Source: Siphonodentalium dalli (lineage: Eukaryota > Mollusca > Scaphopoda > Gadilida > Siphonodentaliidae). Taken from it: DNA of 64,000 nt. Location of the stretch: positions 42,755,503 to 42,819,502 of the forward strand of contig CP136065.1 of the NCBI GenBank assembly GCA_032622095.1, read 5' to 3'. The translations under genes were made by a program, and so were the position numbers. The notes below the pieces were generated by a model that was given only the letters and a program-made list of their open reading frames with translations, searched no databases and was not told the DNA's origin. Shown in pieces: positions 26,151 to 37,463 of the stretch; position 1 is the first letter of the stretch; each line of letters opens with the position of its first letter.

Positions 26151-26582
26151 ATAATAGGGAAAATCATGAGTGGAAAGAATCGCAGTTTAGGGACGGAAAA
26201 ATGAAGTATGGTGAGTATATGTTGTCCTAACATGTGTAGGTTGATCTCAAGTGTTTGGACGTGACCCCACCCCTGCCTCGAAATTGGGTGACGGGATTGG
26301 GAAAACATCAACCCTGGCACAAAATGCGAAGTTTGAGGGCCCGTAACTCCGTTAGTTTCCAACGGATTTTAAAATTATTTTCAGTTTTGCGATCTGCCGC
26401 TGACATAGATTGCATAATACAAATTTCATCTGATTCGGACCCGAATAACACTTTGGTTATTGGAAAGCATATGGGCCCAAATTCAAAATTGGATGGCCAA
26501 AATCTCCGCCAATTTCACACGAATTTACGATTTGTTTTCAGCTTCGTGATCAACGTATATGGTAGATGTTACATTCCAAGTT

Positions 26583-27470
26583 TCATCTGATTCGGAGAAG
26601 AATACAAAAATGGTACAACGGACCACCCCTCCCCTGACCCACAATACTGAACCGACACTGGCAAAATTTGGCCCACCGCGTGCCCTCTTCAGTCCGTACG
26701 TATTTTCGTATCAGATGACATCCTATGTTCGATATCTTCGGAGGAGATGTGTTATCAAGCACATGGGCCCAAAATTGCAAAGTTTGAGGGCCCGCAATTC
26801 TTTCAGTTTTCGATGGATTTTCCAAAAATTTTCAGTTTCTAGATCGGCTGATGTTGCAGATGTTATATTCCAAGTTTCATCTGATTCCGAGAAGAATTAA
26901 AAATTGGTACCACGGACCACCCCTCCCCAGACCCACAATACTGAACCGACACTAGCAAAATTTGGCCCACCGCGTGCCCTCTTCAGTCCGTACGTATTTT
27001 CGTATCAGATGACATCCTATGTTCGATATCTTCGGAGGAGATGTGTTATCAAGCGCATGGGCCCAAAATTGCAAAGTTTGAGGGCCCGCAATTCTTTCAG
27101 TTTTCGATGGATTTTCGAAATTCTTTCAGTTTCTAGATCGGCTGATGTTGCAGATGTTATATTCCAAGTTTTATCTGATTCGGAGAAGAATTAAAAATTG
27201 GTACCACGGACCACCCCTCCCCATACCCACAATAATGAACAGACACTGGCAAAATTTGGCCCACCGCGTGCACTCTTTCGTCCGCACACGTTGGCGTGTC
27301 AGATGGCATCCAAACTTCGACATCTTCGGAGGAGATGTGTTATCAAGCACATGGGCCCAAATTGCAAACTTTGAGGGCCCGTAACTCTTGCATTTCTTCT
27401 CGGATTTCAAAAATCCTTTCCGATGTGGGTTTGTTTTCGTGCAGGGAATCCACATACTTAAATAGATGAA
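26583..27470. repeat. Three tandem copies of a 294-bp repeat
   Basis: The phrase GACCACCCCTCCCC occurs at 26621, 26915 and 27209, exactly 294 bp apart each time. The first two copies are almost identical for their whole length and the third is more diverged. A weaker relative of the 'gggcccaaa...ttgagggcccgt' part precedes the array near 26310-26560. Open frames here repeat with the unit and are not considered genes. Confidence 0.9.
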
Positions 27471-28135
27471 TGTCGATCGAAACTTTTTTTTCTCGAAAAT
27501 TTTGCCCCCACCCCAGCATCAAAATATATGTCCGACCCTATCCAATTTTGTTTCTCGGACTAAACTGACAACGATCAACACGACTGTGAAAACTAAATGC
27601 AGTTATCTGGAATGCTACGAGAGTACAGCATAGTAAATCAAATAGAGGTTTGCCTATTTATGGGCGGTAACTCCTCAGGGAAAGCGCGGACACAAGTTTT
27701 GATGCCCGTGGGCAGTAGGGCATATCGAGGTGTGCATACGGTCCAATTTTCGATGCTCTGCTCCTTATAATTTCAGAGATAATAAAATCACATTTTTTTA
27801 TATAAAGGGAGATAACTCCGTGGGATAAACGCGGACAATATTCTTTATGAGCCAAAGGCATAAAACTCATTTACCCCAATATACTTACCAATCTTGAGTT
27901 TTCTAATCCTAATACTTTCAGATATTAGGGAGTTGAAAAATAGTATAGTATAATAATAATGAAAAATAATCGAAAAAGGGCAATAACTCTGTTAAAAGAT
28001 ATTGTACCAACATGCGGATACCTTTATTTTTAGTAGACCTTGAATGCCTACAATCGCTAGAGATTTCACGTTCCTACTGCCATTAGTTTCTGAGTATTTC
28101 CAAATAAACGGAAAACGGCACCAGTACAAAAACAA
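27471..28135. repeat. Degenerate repeats with mollusc-type 'gggagataactc' phrases
   Basis: Related phrases occur at about 27660 (GGGCGGTAACTCC), 27808 (GGGAGATAACTCC) and 27977 (GGGCAATAACTCT), each followed by similar text, 150-170 bp apart. Such phrases are common in molluscan repeats, from my general knowledge. No gene is seen. Confidence 0.5.
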
Positions 28136-28166
28136 TATACTTCCTTGGTTACACCATGGAAGTATA
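28136..28166. repeat. 31-nt hairpin, copy 2, abutting the retroelement array
   Basis: This is identical to the hairpin at 26120-26150. The first base of the 2464-bp tandem array (28167) follows directly, so the hairpin marks its left border. The right border of the array has no such hairpin. Confidence 0.8.
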
Positions 28167-28515
28167 ATAAGAGACAATTTTCAAGCCAGAATAATTGAGC
28201 ATATTAATTTATTAAATATTTCGAGTCAGGTAAACGTGGAATGTATAACTCAAATAGTCTACAAGATGATAAGACATCTATGAAATAGGAAAACTAGAAA
28301 TGAAATTAAAGGTAAACAAATAAAAAGTCAAAATGAGCCAACAGTGCATAATTTAATAAAATCGGGTAAAAATGAATTAAAGAGAGGCAAAGTTAATCAG
28401 ATGAAGTTGACTAGTGGACAAGGGCAATCTAAACTCGATAATAGAACTCCGAAAACAATAATTGAACAAATGAGCCAAAAGATCGCTCATCTAAAGGAAG
28501 TGAAAACTAAAAAAT

Positions 28516-28767
28516 ATGGGTTCTATGAAACACAAAAACATTGATATGAATTGTACAACAAATAGACCTGAGTTTAAAATTAGTAGCACAAATTACAATT
28601 ATCCTGGTGACACTGGCAAACTTTTGGAGGAACATGTACCATGTTCCATTATAACAATGATTAGAAAACAAAGGGTAAGGGCTTTGTTGGATAGTGGAGC
28701 TGATTGTTCACTAATTAATATAAACTTGTATGAAAAATTTCAGGATCGACCCAAACTTATTAAGTAA
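28516..28767 (+). pseudogene. Retropepsin-like fragment, array copy 1
   Basis: The frame holds VRALLDSGADCSLI, the D-S-G-A active-site signature of a retroviral-type aspartic protease, at about residues 54-67 of 83. The second half of a pepsin fold is missing because the frame stops at KLIK. The same stop occurs in the other two copies. Such proteases cut Gag-Pol polyproteins in LTR retrotransposons. As it stands the fragment is too short to be active. The frame differs from that of the RT downstream and of the preceding 66-codon frame (28344-28544), so the pol region is broken several times. Confidence 0.75.
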
Positions 28768-29090
28768 CAGGCTAATGTTACCTCAGCAAGCGATGATACC
28801 TGGAAATAATAGGGTATATAAACCTCGATTTTAAGATATATAAACTTAAAGTTATTCATAGGTTATACATAACTAAGAATTTAAACAGGTCACTTATACT
28901 TGGACGGGATTGTTTTGTGAGAAAATGGAGTACGAATGTATTTTGATTGGGAGCCATGAAAATTATAAATCAATTAGTGGCCCGTGTACCTGATATACAT
29001 ATAGTGTCTTTAATATGACTGAAAACTAATTGTAAACTGCGACCTAGAACGGGGGCGATTTGTTTTGCAAAAATAGTTGGGGGAACTAAA

Positions 29091-30020
29091 ATGTTTAATT
29101 CTCCATTCATAATAACGACTGCTATAGAACGTGGTTATCTCAGCCAACACCCAGGGGTAACATTGGAAGAGTCGGTAACAGCTAAAAACGATTGTATTCC
29201 CATAAAAATCCTTAATAAAACTGACAGGCATCATAATTTGAAACGCAGCTGTTTTGTCGGGAGGATACTCCCAACTACTTCTGAAGTAAGCGATTTACGT
29301 GTCCATGTGGAAGATATTGATGCAGAACCAGGATATTTAAAGACAGTCACTGATTTGGTATTAAATAATGAGTATATTTTTGCTGCAAAAGCTACCCAAT
29401 TAGGTGAGACATCAACTTATAAAATGACCATTGCTACTGGAAAACATGCACCGATCGCATTAAAACCGTATCGAGTACCTTTACATGGGAGACAATTCTT
29501 TAAGTATGCTATTGATTCAATGGAACATGCGGGCATTATAACAAAATCCCAGAGTAATTGGCGAAACCCGTGCATCATGGTGCCTAAACGTGATGGTACG
29601 TGGAGGTTTTGTTGTGACTTTCGGCCGTTCAATAAAATAACAAAGACAATTTCTTATCCTTTGCCTATAATTGATGATATAATTTCAGAGTTAAAGGGCT
29701 CTAAAAATGTTACGTTATTAGACGCACGACAGGGATGTCATTCGACACCTATAGCTCAGCAGAACAGGGAGAAAACTAAATTTACTTGTTTCTATGGAAA
29801 CTACATGTTCAATCACTCAGCGTATGGTTTAAAAACTGTTCCGGGAGCATATAGCGCATTGGTGGAAATTGTTTTAAAAGGGCTAACTAATTTACTAGAA
29901 CATACTTTTGCATACATAAATAATACGTGCACTCTTGACTATGTTGGGTCCCCAATTTATTTATCACGTCACGTGTCGTTATCTAAAAACATCCAGATAT
30001 CGATGGAAAATTATTTATGA
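29091..30020 (+). pseudogene. Ty3-type reverse transcriptase fragment, array copy 1
   Basis: This is the longest open frame of the unit, with 309 codons. It shows the usual order of a Ty3/gypsy-type RT: a pre-RT region, then KPYRVPLHGR (about residue 125), IMVPKRDGTWRFCCDFR (about 165), YPLPIIDDI (about 190) and LLDARQGCH (motif A, aspartate kept). At the position of the catalytic Asp pair the sequence reads YINN (about 275), so both metal-binding aspartates of motif C are replaced by asparagine. The frame ends about 30 residues later without a complete thumb, RNase H or integrase. It cannot be an active polymerase by this reading, yet it has stayed open, and the same state is seen in all copies. 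Confidence 0.85.
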
Positions 30021-30316
30021 ATTTGAATTAGATGAACCATTTGTTTTTATTCAGACTATTATCAAAAACTGAACTTATTATCCTACTGATAAAGGAAAGT
30101 ATACACAAATTTGATCTGATTATTATTATGATATTAAAAGTGATTATTGTGATATAATGTATTGTTTAATATTTCAATGTTTAGAAGGAAAATAAAAAAA
30201 ATAAAGGAATATAATAGAATAAAACAAATTGTTCACCATGGGAGTGTTTCAGTGTTAAATCCTTTAGTTTGAAGACATACGCTCATTTAAAAAAAATTCT
30301 ATTTATATTTTAAAAA

Positions 30317-30577
30317 GTGAAAAAGAAAGATACTATCGCCATCAGTACTAATATCGGGACCAAATATAGGGGGCCTCGACCTCAAATTAATCTGAGGGCG
30401 ATACAAATGAAAAAGGAAACAGTAAGGCCAGTTATTCCTTTAAATTCACAGGGTTTTGTAAGGAATCAACGCTCTGGGACGCCATTTTGTTGTGAATATT
30501 GTCTAAAAGGGGGTCATTATATAGACTGGTGTTGGTTGCGCCAGGCAGAGGAAAAACGAAGGAAAAATTTAAACTAA
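30317..30577 (+). pseudogene. Gag zinc-knuckle fragment, array copy 2
   Basis: The 86-codon frame contains CEYCLKGGHYIDWC, a C-x2-C-x4-H-x4-C zinc knuckle typical of retrotransposon Gag nucleocapsid, preceded by a basic region. The nucleocapsid packages element RNA in active relatives. The frame closes soon after the knuckle, while an overlapping +1 frame continues to 30747. In copy 3 one extra A in the A4G5 run upstream of the knuckle histidine fuses the two frames and destroys the knuckle. Confidence 0.7.
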
Positions 30578-30979
30578 GTGGTTCATTTTTTAAGGTGGCC
30601 GTAAAATGGAACGAAACAAATCAAAAGAAAATAAGAGACAATTTTCAAGCCAGAATAATTGAGCATATTAATTTATTAAATATTTCGAGTCAGGTAAACG
30701 TGGAATGTATAACTCAGATAGTCTACAAGATGATAAGACATCTATGAAATAGGAAAACTAGAAATGAAATTAAAGGTAAACAAATAAAAAGTCAAAATGA
30801 GCCAACAGTGCATAATTTAATAAAATCGGGTAAAAATGAATTAAAGAGAGGCAAAGTTAATCAGATGAAGTTGACTAGTGGACAAGGGCAATCTAAACTC
30901 GATAATAGAACTCCGAAAACAATAATTGAACAAATGAGCCAAAAGATCGCTCATCTAAAGGAAGTGAAAACTAAAAAAT

Positions 30980-31231
30980 ATGGGTTCTATGAAACACAAA
31001 AACATTGATATGAATTGTGCAACAAATAGACCTGAGTTTAAAATTAGTAGCACAAATTACAATTATCCTGGTGACACTGGCAAACTTTTGGAGGAACATG
31101 TACCATGTTCCATTATAACAATGATTAGAAAACAAAGGGTAAGGGCTTTGTTGGATAGTGGAGCTGATTGTTCACTAATTAATATAAACTTGTATGAAAA
31201 ATTTCAGGATCGACCCAAACTTATTAAGTAA
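30980..31231 (+). pseudogene. Retropepsin-like fragment, array copy 2
   Basis: This is the same 83-codon frame as at 28516-28767, with one residue difference visible near the N-terminus (NCA for NCT). The DSGA active-site motif and the terminating stop after KLIK are identical. Confidence 0.75.
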
Positions 31232-31554
31232 CAGGCTAATGTTACCTCAGCAAGCGATGATACCTGGAAATAATAGGGTATATAAACCTCGATTTTAAGA
31301 TATATAAACTTAAAGTTATTCATAGGTTACACATAACTAAGAATTTAAACAGGTCACTTATACTTGGACGGGATTTTTTGGTGAGAAAATGGAGTACGAA
31401 TGTATTTTGATTGGGAGCCATGAACATTATAAATCAATTAGTGGCCCTTGTACCTGATATACATATAGTGTCTTTAATATGACTGAAAACTAATTGTAAA
31501 CTGCGACCTAGAACGGGGGCGATTTGTTTTGCAAAAATAGTTGGGGGAACTAAA

Positions 31555-31672
31555 ATGTTTAATTCTCCATTCATAATAACGACTGCTATAGAACGTGGTT
31601 ATCTCAGCCAACATCCAGGGGTAACATTGGAAGAGTCGGTAACAGCTAAAAAAGATTGTATTCCCATAAAAA
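31555..31672 (+). pseudogene. 5' part of RT frame, array copy 2, cut by the Helitron
   Basis: The frame matches the first 39 codons of the copy-1 RT frame (one difference, K for N). It is interrupted after IPIKI by the Helitron insertion at 31673 and resumes at 35118. The short continuation of the open frame into the Helitron's TCTG repeat is fortuitous. Confidence 0.85.
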
Positions 31673-31684
31673 TCTATATCTATA

Positions 31685-31732
31685 TTTGCGAATGTCTGTC
31701 TGTCTTTCTGTCTGTCTGTCTGTCTGTCTGTG
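31685..31732. repeat. (TCTG)n tract at the Helitron 5' end
   Basis: About nine tetranucleotide repeats with one interruption (TTTC). A second, shorter tract of the same kind, followed by 'gttctatat', lies inside the element at 33061-33100. This suggests that a piece of the 5' end has been duplicated internally. Confidence 0.85.
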
Positions 31733-31889
31733 TTCTATAGAAATTCACCGGGGACCACCAAGATGATGCCAAAGGGGTCTATTAGGAGTAACTTTTTACG
31801 AGAAAGATAATGGTCGGGGTTAAAATTTTATAAAGTGACACCGTTGTTGTCAGGGGCAGAAAAGGGGGAGGGGCAGAAAAAAAATTTGT

Positions 31890-33180
31890 CTGCGATTGCC
31901 ACGAAACTTATATATAATCATCCCCATAATATGAGGAATCTAATGGTGTGTTTTAAATATGGCAAAAGTCGCGCCGTTCGCGTCAGGGGTGCCCGGAAGG
32001 GGGAGGGGCAGATTTTTTTCTGTCGCCGATTGCCACGAAACTTACATATAGTCATCCCCATGATATGAAGAATCCAACGGTGTGGTTTAAATATGTCAAA
32101 AGTGGCGTCGTTCGAATCAGATTTGCACGAAAGGGGAGAGGGGCACCAAAATTGATAAAACTAATTTTAGCGCCGATTTCCACCAAATTGATATATATTC
32201 TTCTTCATGATACAAGGAATCTAATTGTGCGATTTAACAACGCCAAATTGTTGTCGTTTGGATGAGAGATTGGGTGGGGGTGGGCACTAACTTTGATAAT
32301 AATTGGTTTAGTCGCCGATTGCCACCATACTTATACAAAAGCATCCCCATGGTATGAGGAGTCTAATGGTACGGCTTATATCTGTCAAGTGTGGCCTCAT
32401 TCGAGTCAGGGGTGTATTGACAGGGACAGGGGCACCAAATTTGATGCACAATTTTTTTGGCCCCAATTTCCACCAAATTGATACACTTTCTTATCTGAGG
32501 AATCTGATCGTGTGATTTAAAGACGCCATAGTGGTGCTGTTTATGTGAGAGATGGGGAGGGAGGGATTGGCACCAAATTTGATAAAAAAAAAACATTGCT
32601 TAAGTCGCCGATTATCACCAAACTTATAAACAATCATCTCCGTGATATCAGGAGTGTAATTGTGTGGTTTAAGGATTTCACAAGTGGGGCCATTCGAGTC
32701 AGTGGTGTACAGATATGAGAGGGACATTATATCTATATGTTTAGTGCCGATTTCCACCAGATTGATACATATTCTTCTCCGTGATACGAGGAATCTTATC
32801 GTGTGGTTTAGACACAACAAATTGGTGCCCTATGGGTGAAAGATATGGGGACCTTTAATTTGATACGAATTTGTATACTCGCCAATTTTCACCAATTTCA
32901 TATATATGCATCTATAATCTCTAATGAGTCTTAGTGTGTGCAGCTTGAGTCCGAAATAGGGACGGGAGGGTTACCAAAAACTGATACAAAATATTTTTAG
33001 TACCAATTACCATCAAATTCAGACACGTTCTTCTCAAATGATACAAGAAATCAAAGTGTGCTGTCTGTCTGTCTTTCTGTATGTCTGTGTGTTCTATATA
33101 TAACTTCACGCGGTACAATCGAAGAGGCAAAAGAAGATACAAATATATTTGGCACTAATTTCCAACAAATTCATACATGT
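31890..33180. repeat. Degenerate minisatellite (about 140-bp period) inside the Helitron
   Basis: Landmarks of the type GCCGATTNCCACNAAACTTAT occur near 31893, 32025, 32171, 32312, 32462, 32604, 32742, 32880, 33002 and 33154. Each is followed by an 'ATGATACGAGGAATCTAATNGTGTG'-like segment. Adjacent copies are only moderately similar, while alternating copies sometimes agree better. Confidence 0.75.
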
Positions 33181-33489
33181 TCTAATCTAATGATATACCA
33201 TGAATTAAATCACATTTGGTGTCGTTTGCATCACGGATGGAGTGCGGATATGCACTATCATAGATAAGATTGCTATTCGCCGATATCCACATATAAGTTA
33301 TATATAGTCACCCAGGCCATCTCCATATCATTTTAAGGAGATTTGGGCGTTCACATTTCACAATCCCGACAAATGGTAACCCACTTATAAGTCACTTGAA
33401 CAACTATATCTTCTTAATTGTCATATGTATATGGGGATGGCAATCAGGACATTCACACAATGAGCTAGCAAAAAGAGATACATAGATTA

Positions 33490-34240
33490 TTTGAGAGATG
33501 GGGAGGGAGGGATTGGCACCAAATTTGACAAAAAAACATTGTTTAGTCGCCGATTATCACCAAACTTATAAACAATCATCTCCATGATATCAGGAGTGTA
33601 ATTGTGTGGTTTAAGGATGTCATAAGTGGGGCCATTCGAGTCAGTGGTGTATAGAGATGAGAGGGACATTATATCTATATGTTTAGTGCCGATTTCCACC
33701 AGATTGATACATATTCTTCTCCGTGATACGAGGAATCTTATCGTATGGTTTAGACACAACAAATTGGTGCCCTATGGGTGAGAGATATGGGGACCTTCAA
33801 TTTGATACGAATTTGAATACTCGCCAATTTTCACCAATTTCATATATATGCATCTCTAATCTCTAATGAGTCTTAGTGTGTGCAGCTTGAGTCCGAAATA
33901 GGGACGGGAGGGTCACCAAAAAACTGATACAACATATTTTATCTAATGATATACCATGAATTAAATCACAGTTGGTGTCGTTTGCGTCACGGATGGCGAG
34001 CGGATATGCACTATCATAGATAAGATTGCTATTCGCCGATATCCATATATAAATTATAAATAGTCACCCAGGCCATCTCCATATCATTTCAAGGAGATTT
34101 GGGCGTTCAATTTCACAATCCAGGTTAATGGTAACCCACTTATAAGTCACTTGAACAATTATATCTTCTTAATTGTCATATTTATATGGGGATGGCAATC
34201 AGGACATTCACACAATGAGCTAGCAAAAAGAGATACATAG
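33490..34240. repeat. Second copy of a 0.93-kb internal Helitron duplication
   Basis: 33495-33935 repeats 32548-32990 with few differences (offset 947). 33945-34235 repeats 33185-33480 (offset about 757). The change of offset means the right copy lacks about 190 bp (33000-33190 of the left copy). The duplication is younger than the surrounding 140-bp minisatellite. Confidence 0.85.
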
Positions 34241-35117
34241 AAGAAGCATTAAACGTATATTTATCATTCTATTGAAGAGATTCATATATTCGTGCAAACT
34301 GAGAGACCTCGAACCGTCAGAGGATTGCATATATATTATAACAAAATTGAGTCTGGCCCATTCAATACAGTTTCCACAAAAAAAGTTACAATTTGTCAGG
34401 ATATATGGCCTGTTCAAAAATAGTGGTCACAGTGTGCAGTCATATATAGTTTCTTCTGATATACAATACAATGCAGTTAGTAGCACATGACATTTCAGGA
34501 TCCTCCCAATACTGACATCTGACAAGGGGTTTAGAACAGACTCATCGACTGAAATAAACAACTCAAAATCTCGCTCTGTGTCTGGCAAATGTAGCTGATA
34601 TGCGCGCGCAGCAACATTTCGTTGAAACTGAGAATATTTAGACAATATATAGCACCATGAACAGACGAGCACCTGGACATTTCTTTGAAACATCTGTATC
34701 TTCATGGAGATATGGTAGCCAGGTATCCTCGAGATCTTAGTCCAACCCACTAGATTGATTGATACATCTCAATATGTAAAACCCAATTGTCATCTTTTAT
34801 TTATGCGAACTAATGTCTTTATGATGTCCATGTATCATATTATAACGTCTGACGTATACGCAGTTGTAAGTAAATAAATACTTCATTATTGGTGGAACGG
34901 ATTATTCGCGATAAACAGAATGACAATTGACAAGGTGGGCCACTACTTATATTCCATGACTGTAATAATCATGTTTTGTGATGCTATTTGAATATACAAT
35001 TTATGAGAAAACGTATAACACTTTGAACAAGAGTGTTCTCTACTCCCAACAAATATCCACAGCATACAGATGGTTTCACATCGCATTAACCTGGGCAACG
35101 CCGGGTAACCCTGCTAG

Positions 35118-35929
35118 TCCTTAATAAAACTGACAGGCATCATAATTTGAAACGCAGCTGTTTTGTCGGGAGGATACTCCCAACTACTTCTGAAGTAAGC
35201 GATTTACGTGTCCATGTGGAAGATATTGATGCAGAACCAGGATATTTAAAGACAGTCACTGATTTGGTATTAAATAATGAGTATATTTTTGCTGCAAAAG
35301 CTACCCAATTAGGTGAGACATCAACTTATAAAATGACCATTGCTACTGGAAAACATGCACCGATCGCATTAAAACCGTATCGAGTACCTTTACATGGGAG
35401 ACAACTCTTTAAGTAAGCTATTGATTCAATGGAACATGCGGGCATTATAACAAAATCCCAGAGTAATTGGCGAAACCCGTGCATCATGGTGCCTAAACGT
35501 GATGGTACGTGGAGGTTTTGTTGTGACTTTCAGCCGTTCAATAAAATAACAAAGACAATTTCTTATCCTTTGCCTATAATTGATGATATAATTTCAGAGT
35601 TAAAGGGCTCTAAAAATGTTACGTTATTAGACGCACGACAGGGATGTCATTCGACACCTATAGCTCAGCAGAACAGGGAGAAAACTAAATTTACTTGTTT
35701 CTATGGAAACTACATGTTCAATCACTCAGCGTATGGTTTAAAAACTGTTCCGGGAGCATATAGCGCATTGGTGGAAATTGTTTTAAAAGGGCTAACTAAT
35801 TTACTAAAACATACTTTTGCATACATAAATAATACGTGCACTCTTGACTATGTTGGGTCCCCAATTTATCTATCACGTCACGTGACGTTATCTAAAAACA
35901 TCCAGATATTGATGGAAAATTATTTATGA
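35118..35929 (+). pseudogene. 3' part of RT frame, array copy 2
   Basis: This resumes the RT frame after the Helitron. It matches copy 1 but carries an extra in-frame stop (TAA at about 35414, where the other copies have TAT), which splits it into 35147-35416 and 35429-35929. The YINN motif-C state and the C-terminal truncation are as in the other copies. Confidence 0.85.
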
Positions 35930-36224
35930 ATTTGAATTAGTTGAACCATTTGTTTTTATTCAGACTATTATCAAAAACTGAACTTATTATCCTACTGATA
36001 AAGGAAAGTATACACAAATTTGATCTGATTATTATTATGATATTAAAAGTGATTATTGTGATATAATGTATTGTTTAATATTTCAATGTTTAGAAGGAAA
36101 ATAAAAAAATAAAGGAATATAATAGAATAAAACAAATTGTTCACCATGGGAGTGTTTCAGTGTTAAATCCTTTAGTTTGAAGACATACGCTCATTTAAAC
36201 AAAATTCTATTTATATTTTAAAAA

Positions 36225-36656
36225 GTGAAAAAGAAAGATACTATCGCCATCAGTACTAATATCGGGACCAAATATAGGGGGCCTCGACCTCAAAATAATC
36301 TGAGGGCGATACAAATGAAAAAGGAAACAGTAAGGCCAGTTATTCCTTTAAATTCACAGGGTTTTGTAAGGAATCAACGCCCTGGGACGTCTTTTTGTTG
36401 TGAATATTGTCTAAAAAGGGGGTCATTATATAGACTGGTGTTGGTTGCGCCAGGCAGAGGAAAAACGAAGGAAAAATTTAAACTAAGTGGTTCAAATTTT
36501 AAGGTGGCCGTAAAATGGAACGAAACAAATCAAAAGAAAATAAGAGACAATTTTCAAGCCAGAATAATTGAGCATATTAATTTATTAAATATTTCGAGTC
36601 AGGTAAACGTGGAATGTATAACTCAAATAGTCTACAAGATGATAAGACATCTATGA
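36225..36656 (+). pseudogene. Gag zinc-knuckle region, array copy 3 (frame-shifted)
   Basis: Compared with copy 2 this has one additional A (A5G5 in place of A4G5 near 36412-36422). The N-terminal half with CEYCLK runs straight into the other frame and remains open for 143 codons. The His and last Cys of the knuckle are lost. Either copy could be the ancestral state. The long downstream frame is shared, base for base, by copy 2. Confidence 0.7.
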
Positions 36657-36888
36657 AATACGAAAACTAGAAATGAAATTAAAGGTAAACAAATAAAAAG
36701 TCAAAATGAGCCAACAGTGCATAATTTAATAAAATCGGATAAAAATGAATTAAAGAGAGGCAAAGTTAATCAGATGAAGTTGACTAGTGGACAAGGGCAA
36801 TCTAAACTCGATAATAGAACTCCGAAAACAATAATTGAACAAATGAGCCAAAAGATCGCTCATCTAAAGGAAGTGAAAACTAAAAAAT

Positions 36889-37140
36889 ATGGGTTCTATG
36901 AAACACAAAAACATTGATATGAATTGTGCAACAAATAGACCTGAGTTTAAAATTAGTAGCACAAATTACAATTATCCTGGTGACACTGGCAAACTTTTGG
37001 AGGAACATGTACCATGTTCCATTATAACAATGATTAGAAAACAAAGGGTAAGGGCTTTGTTGGATAGTGGAGCTGATTGTTCACTAATTAATATAAACTT
37101 GTATGAAAAATTTCAGGATCGACCCAAACTTATTAAGTAA
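36889..37140 (+). pseudogene. Retropepsin-like fragment, array copy 3
   Basis: The protein is identical to copy 2 (83 codons, DSGADCS motif, same terminating stop). The near-absence of change between copies indicates recent duplication. Confidence 0.75.
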
Positions 37141-37463
37141 CAGGCTAATGTTACCTCAGCAAGCGATGATACCTGGAATTAATAGGGTATATAAACCTCG
37201 ATTTTAAGATATATAAACTTAAAGTTATTCATAGGTTATACATAACTAAGAATTTAAACAGGTCACTTATACTTGGACGGGATTTTTTTGTGAGAAAATG
37301 GAGTACGAATGTATTTTGATTGGGAGCCATGAAAATTAGAAATCAATTAGTGGCCCTTGTACCTGATATACATATAGTGTCTTTAATATGACTGAAAACT
37401 AATTGTAAACTGCGACCTAGAACGGGGGCGATTTGTTTTGCAAAAATAGTTGGGGGAACTAAA

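Larger units (their letters stand above)
31673..35117 (+). mobile_element. Non-autonomous Helitron, 3445 bp, inserted in array copy 2
   Basis: The ends fit Helitron rules. The element starts TCTATATCTATATTTGCG and ends in CTAG, and it sits between A and T with no target duplication. The uninterrupted copies 1 and 3 read AAAAATCCTTAAT at the same site, so the boundaries follow directly from comparison. Just before the CTAG is a short G+C-rich hairpin (CCTGG paired with CCGGG, loop GCAACG, with one T-G wobble, at about 35090-35105). A (TCTG)n tract follows the 5' end. The interior has no Rep/helicase frame and is built from degenerate repeats of about 140 bp plus one larger duplication. It would depend on a helper for movement. 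Confidence 0.9.

Noticed and set aside
25655..26362. 235-codon minus-strand open frame
   Set aside because: It crosses the degenerate edge of a satellite, a poly-K/T tract and the 31-nt hairpin, and shows no protein motif. It is probably chance.
31673..35117. An autonomous Helitron with Rep/helicase
   Set aside because: No long frame and no replication-initiator or helicase motif lies between the ends. The interior is minisatellite-like.
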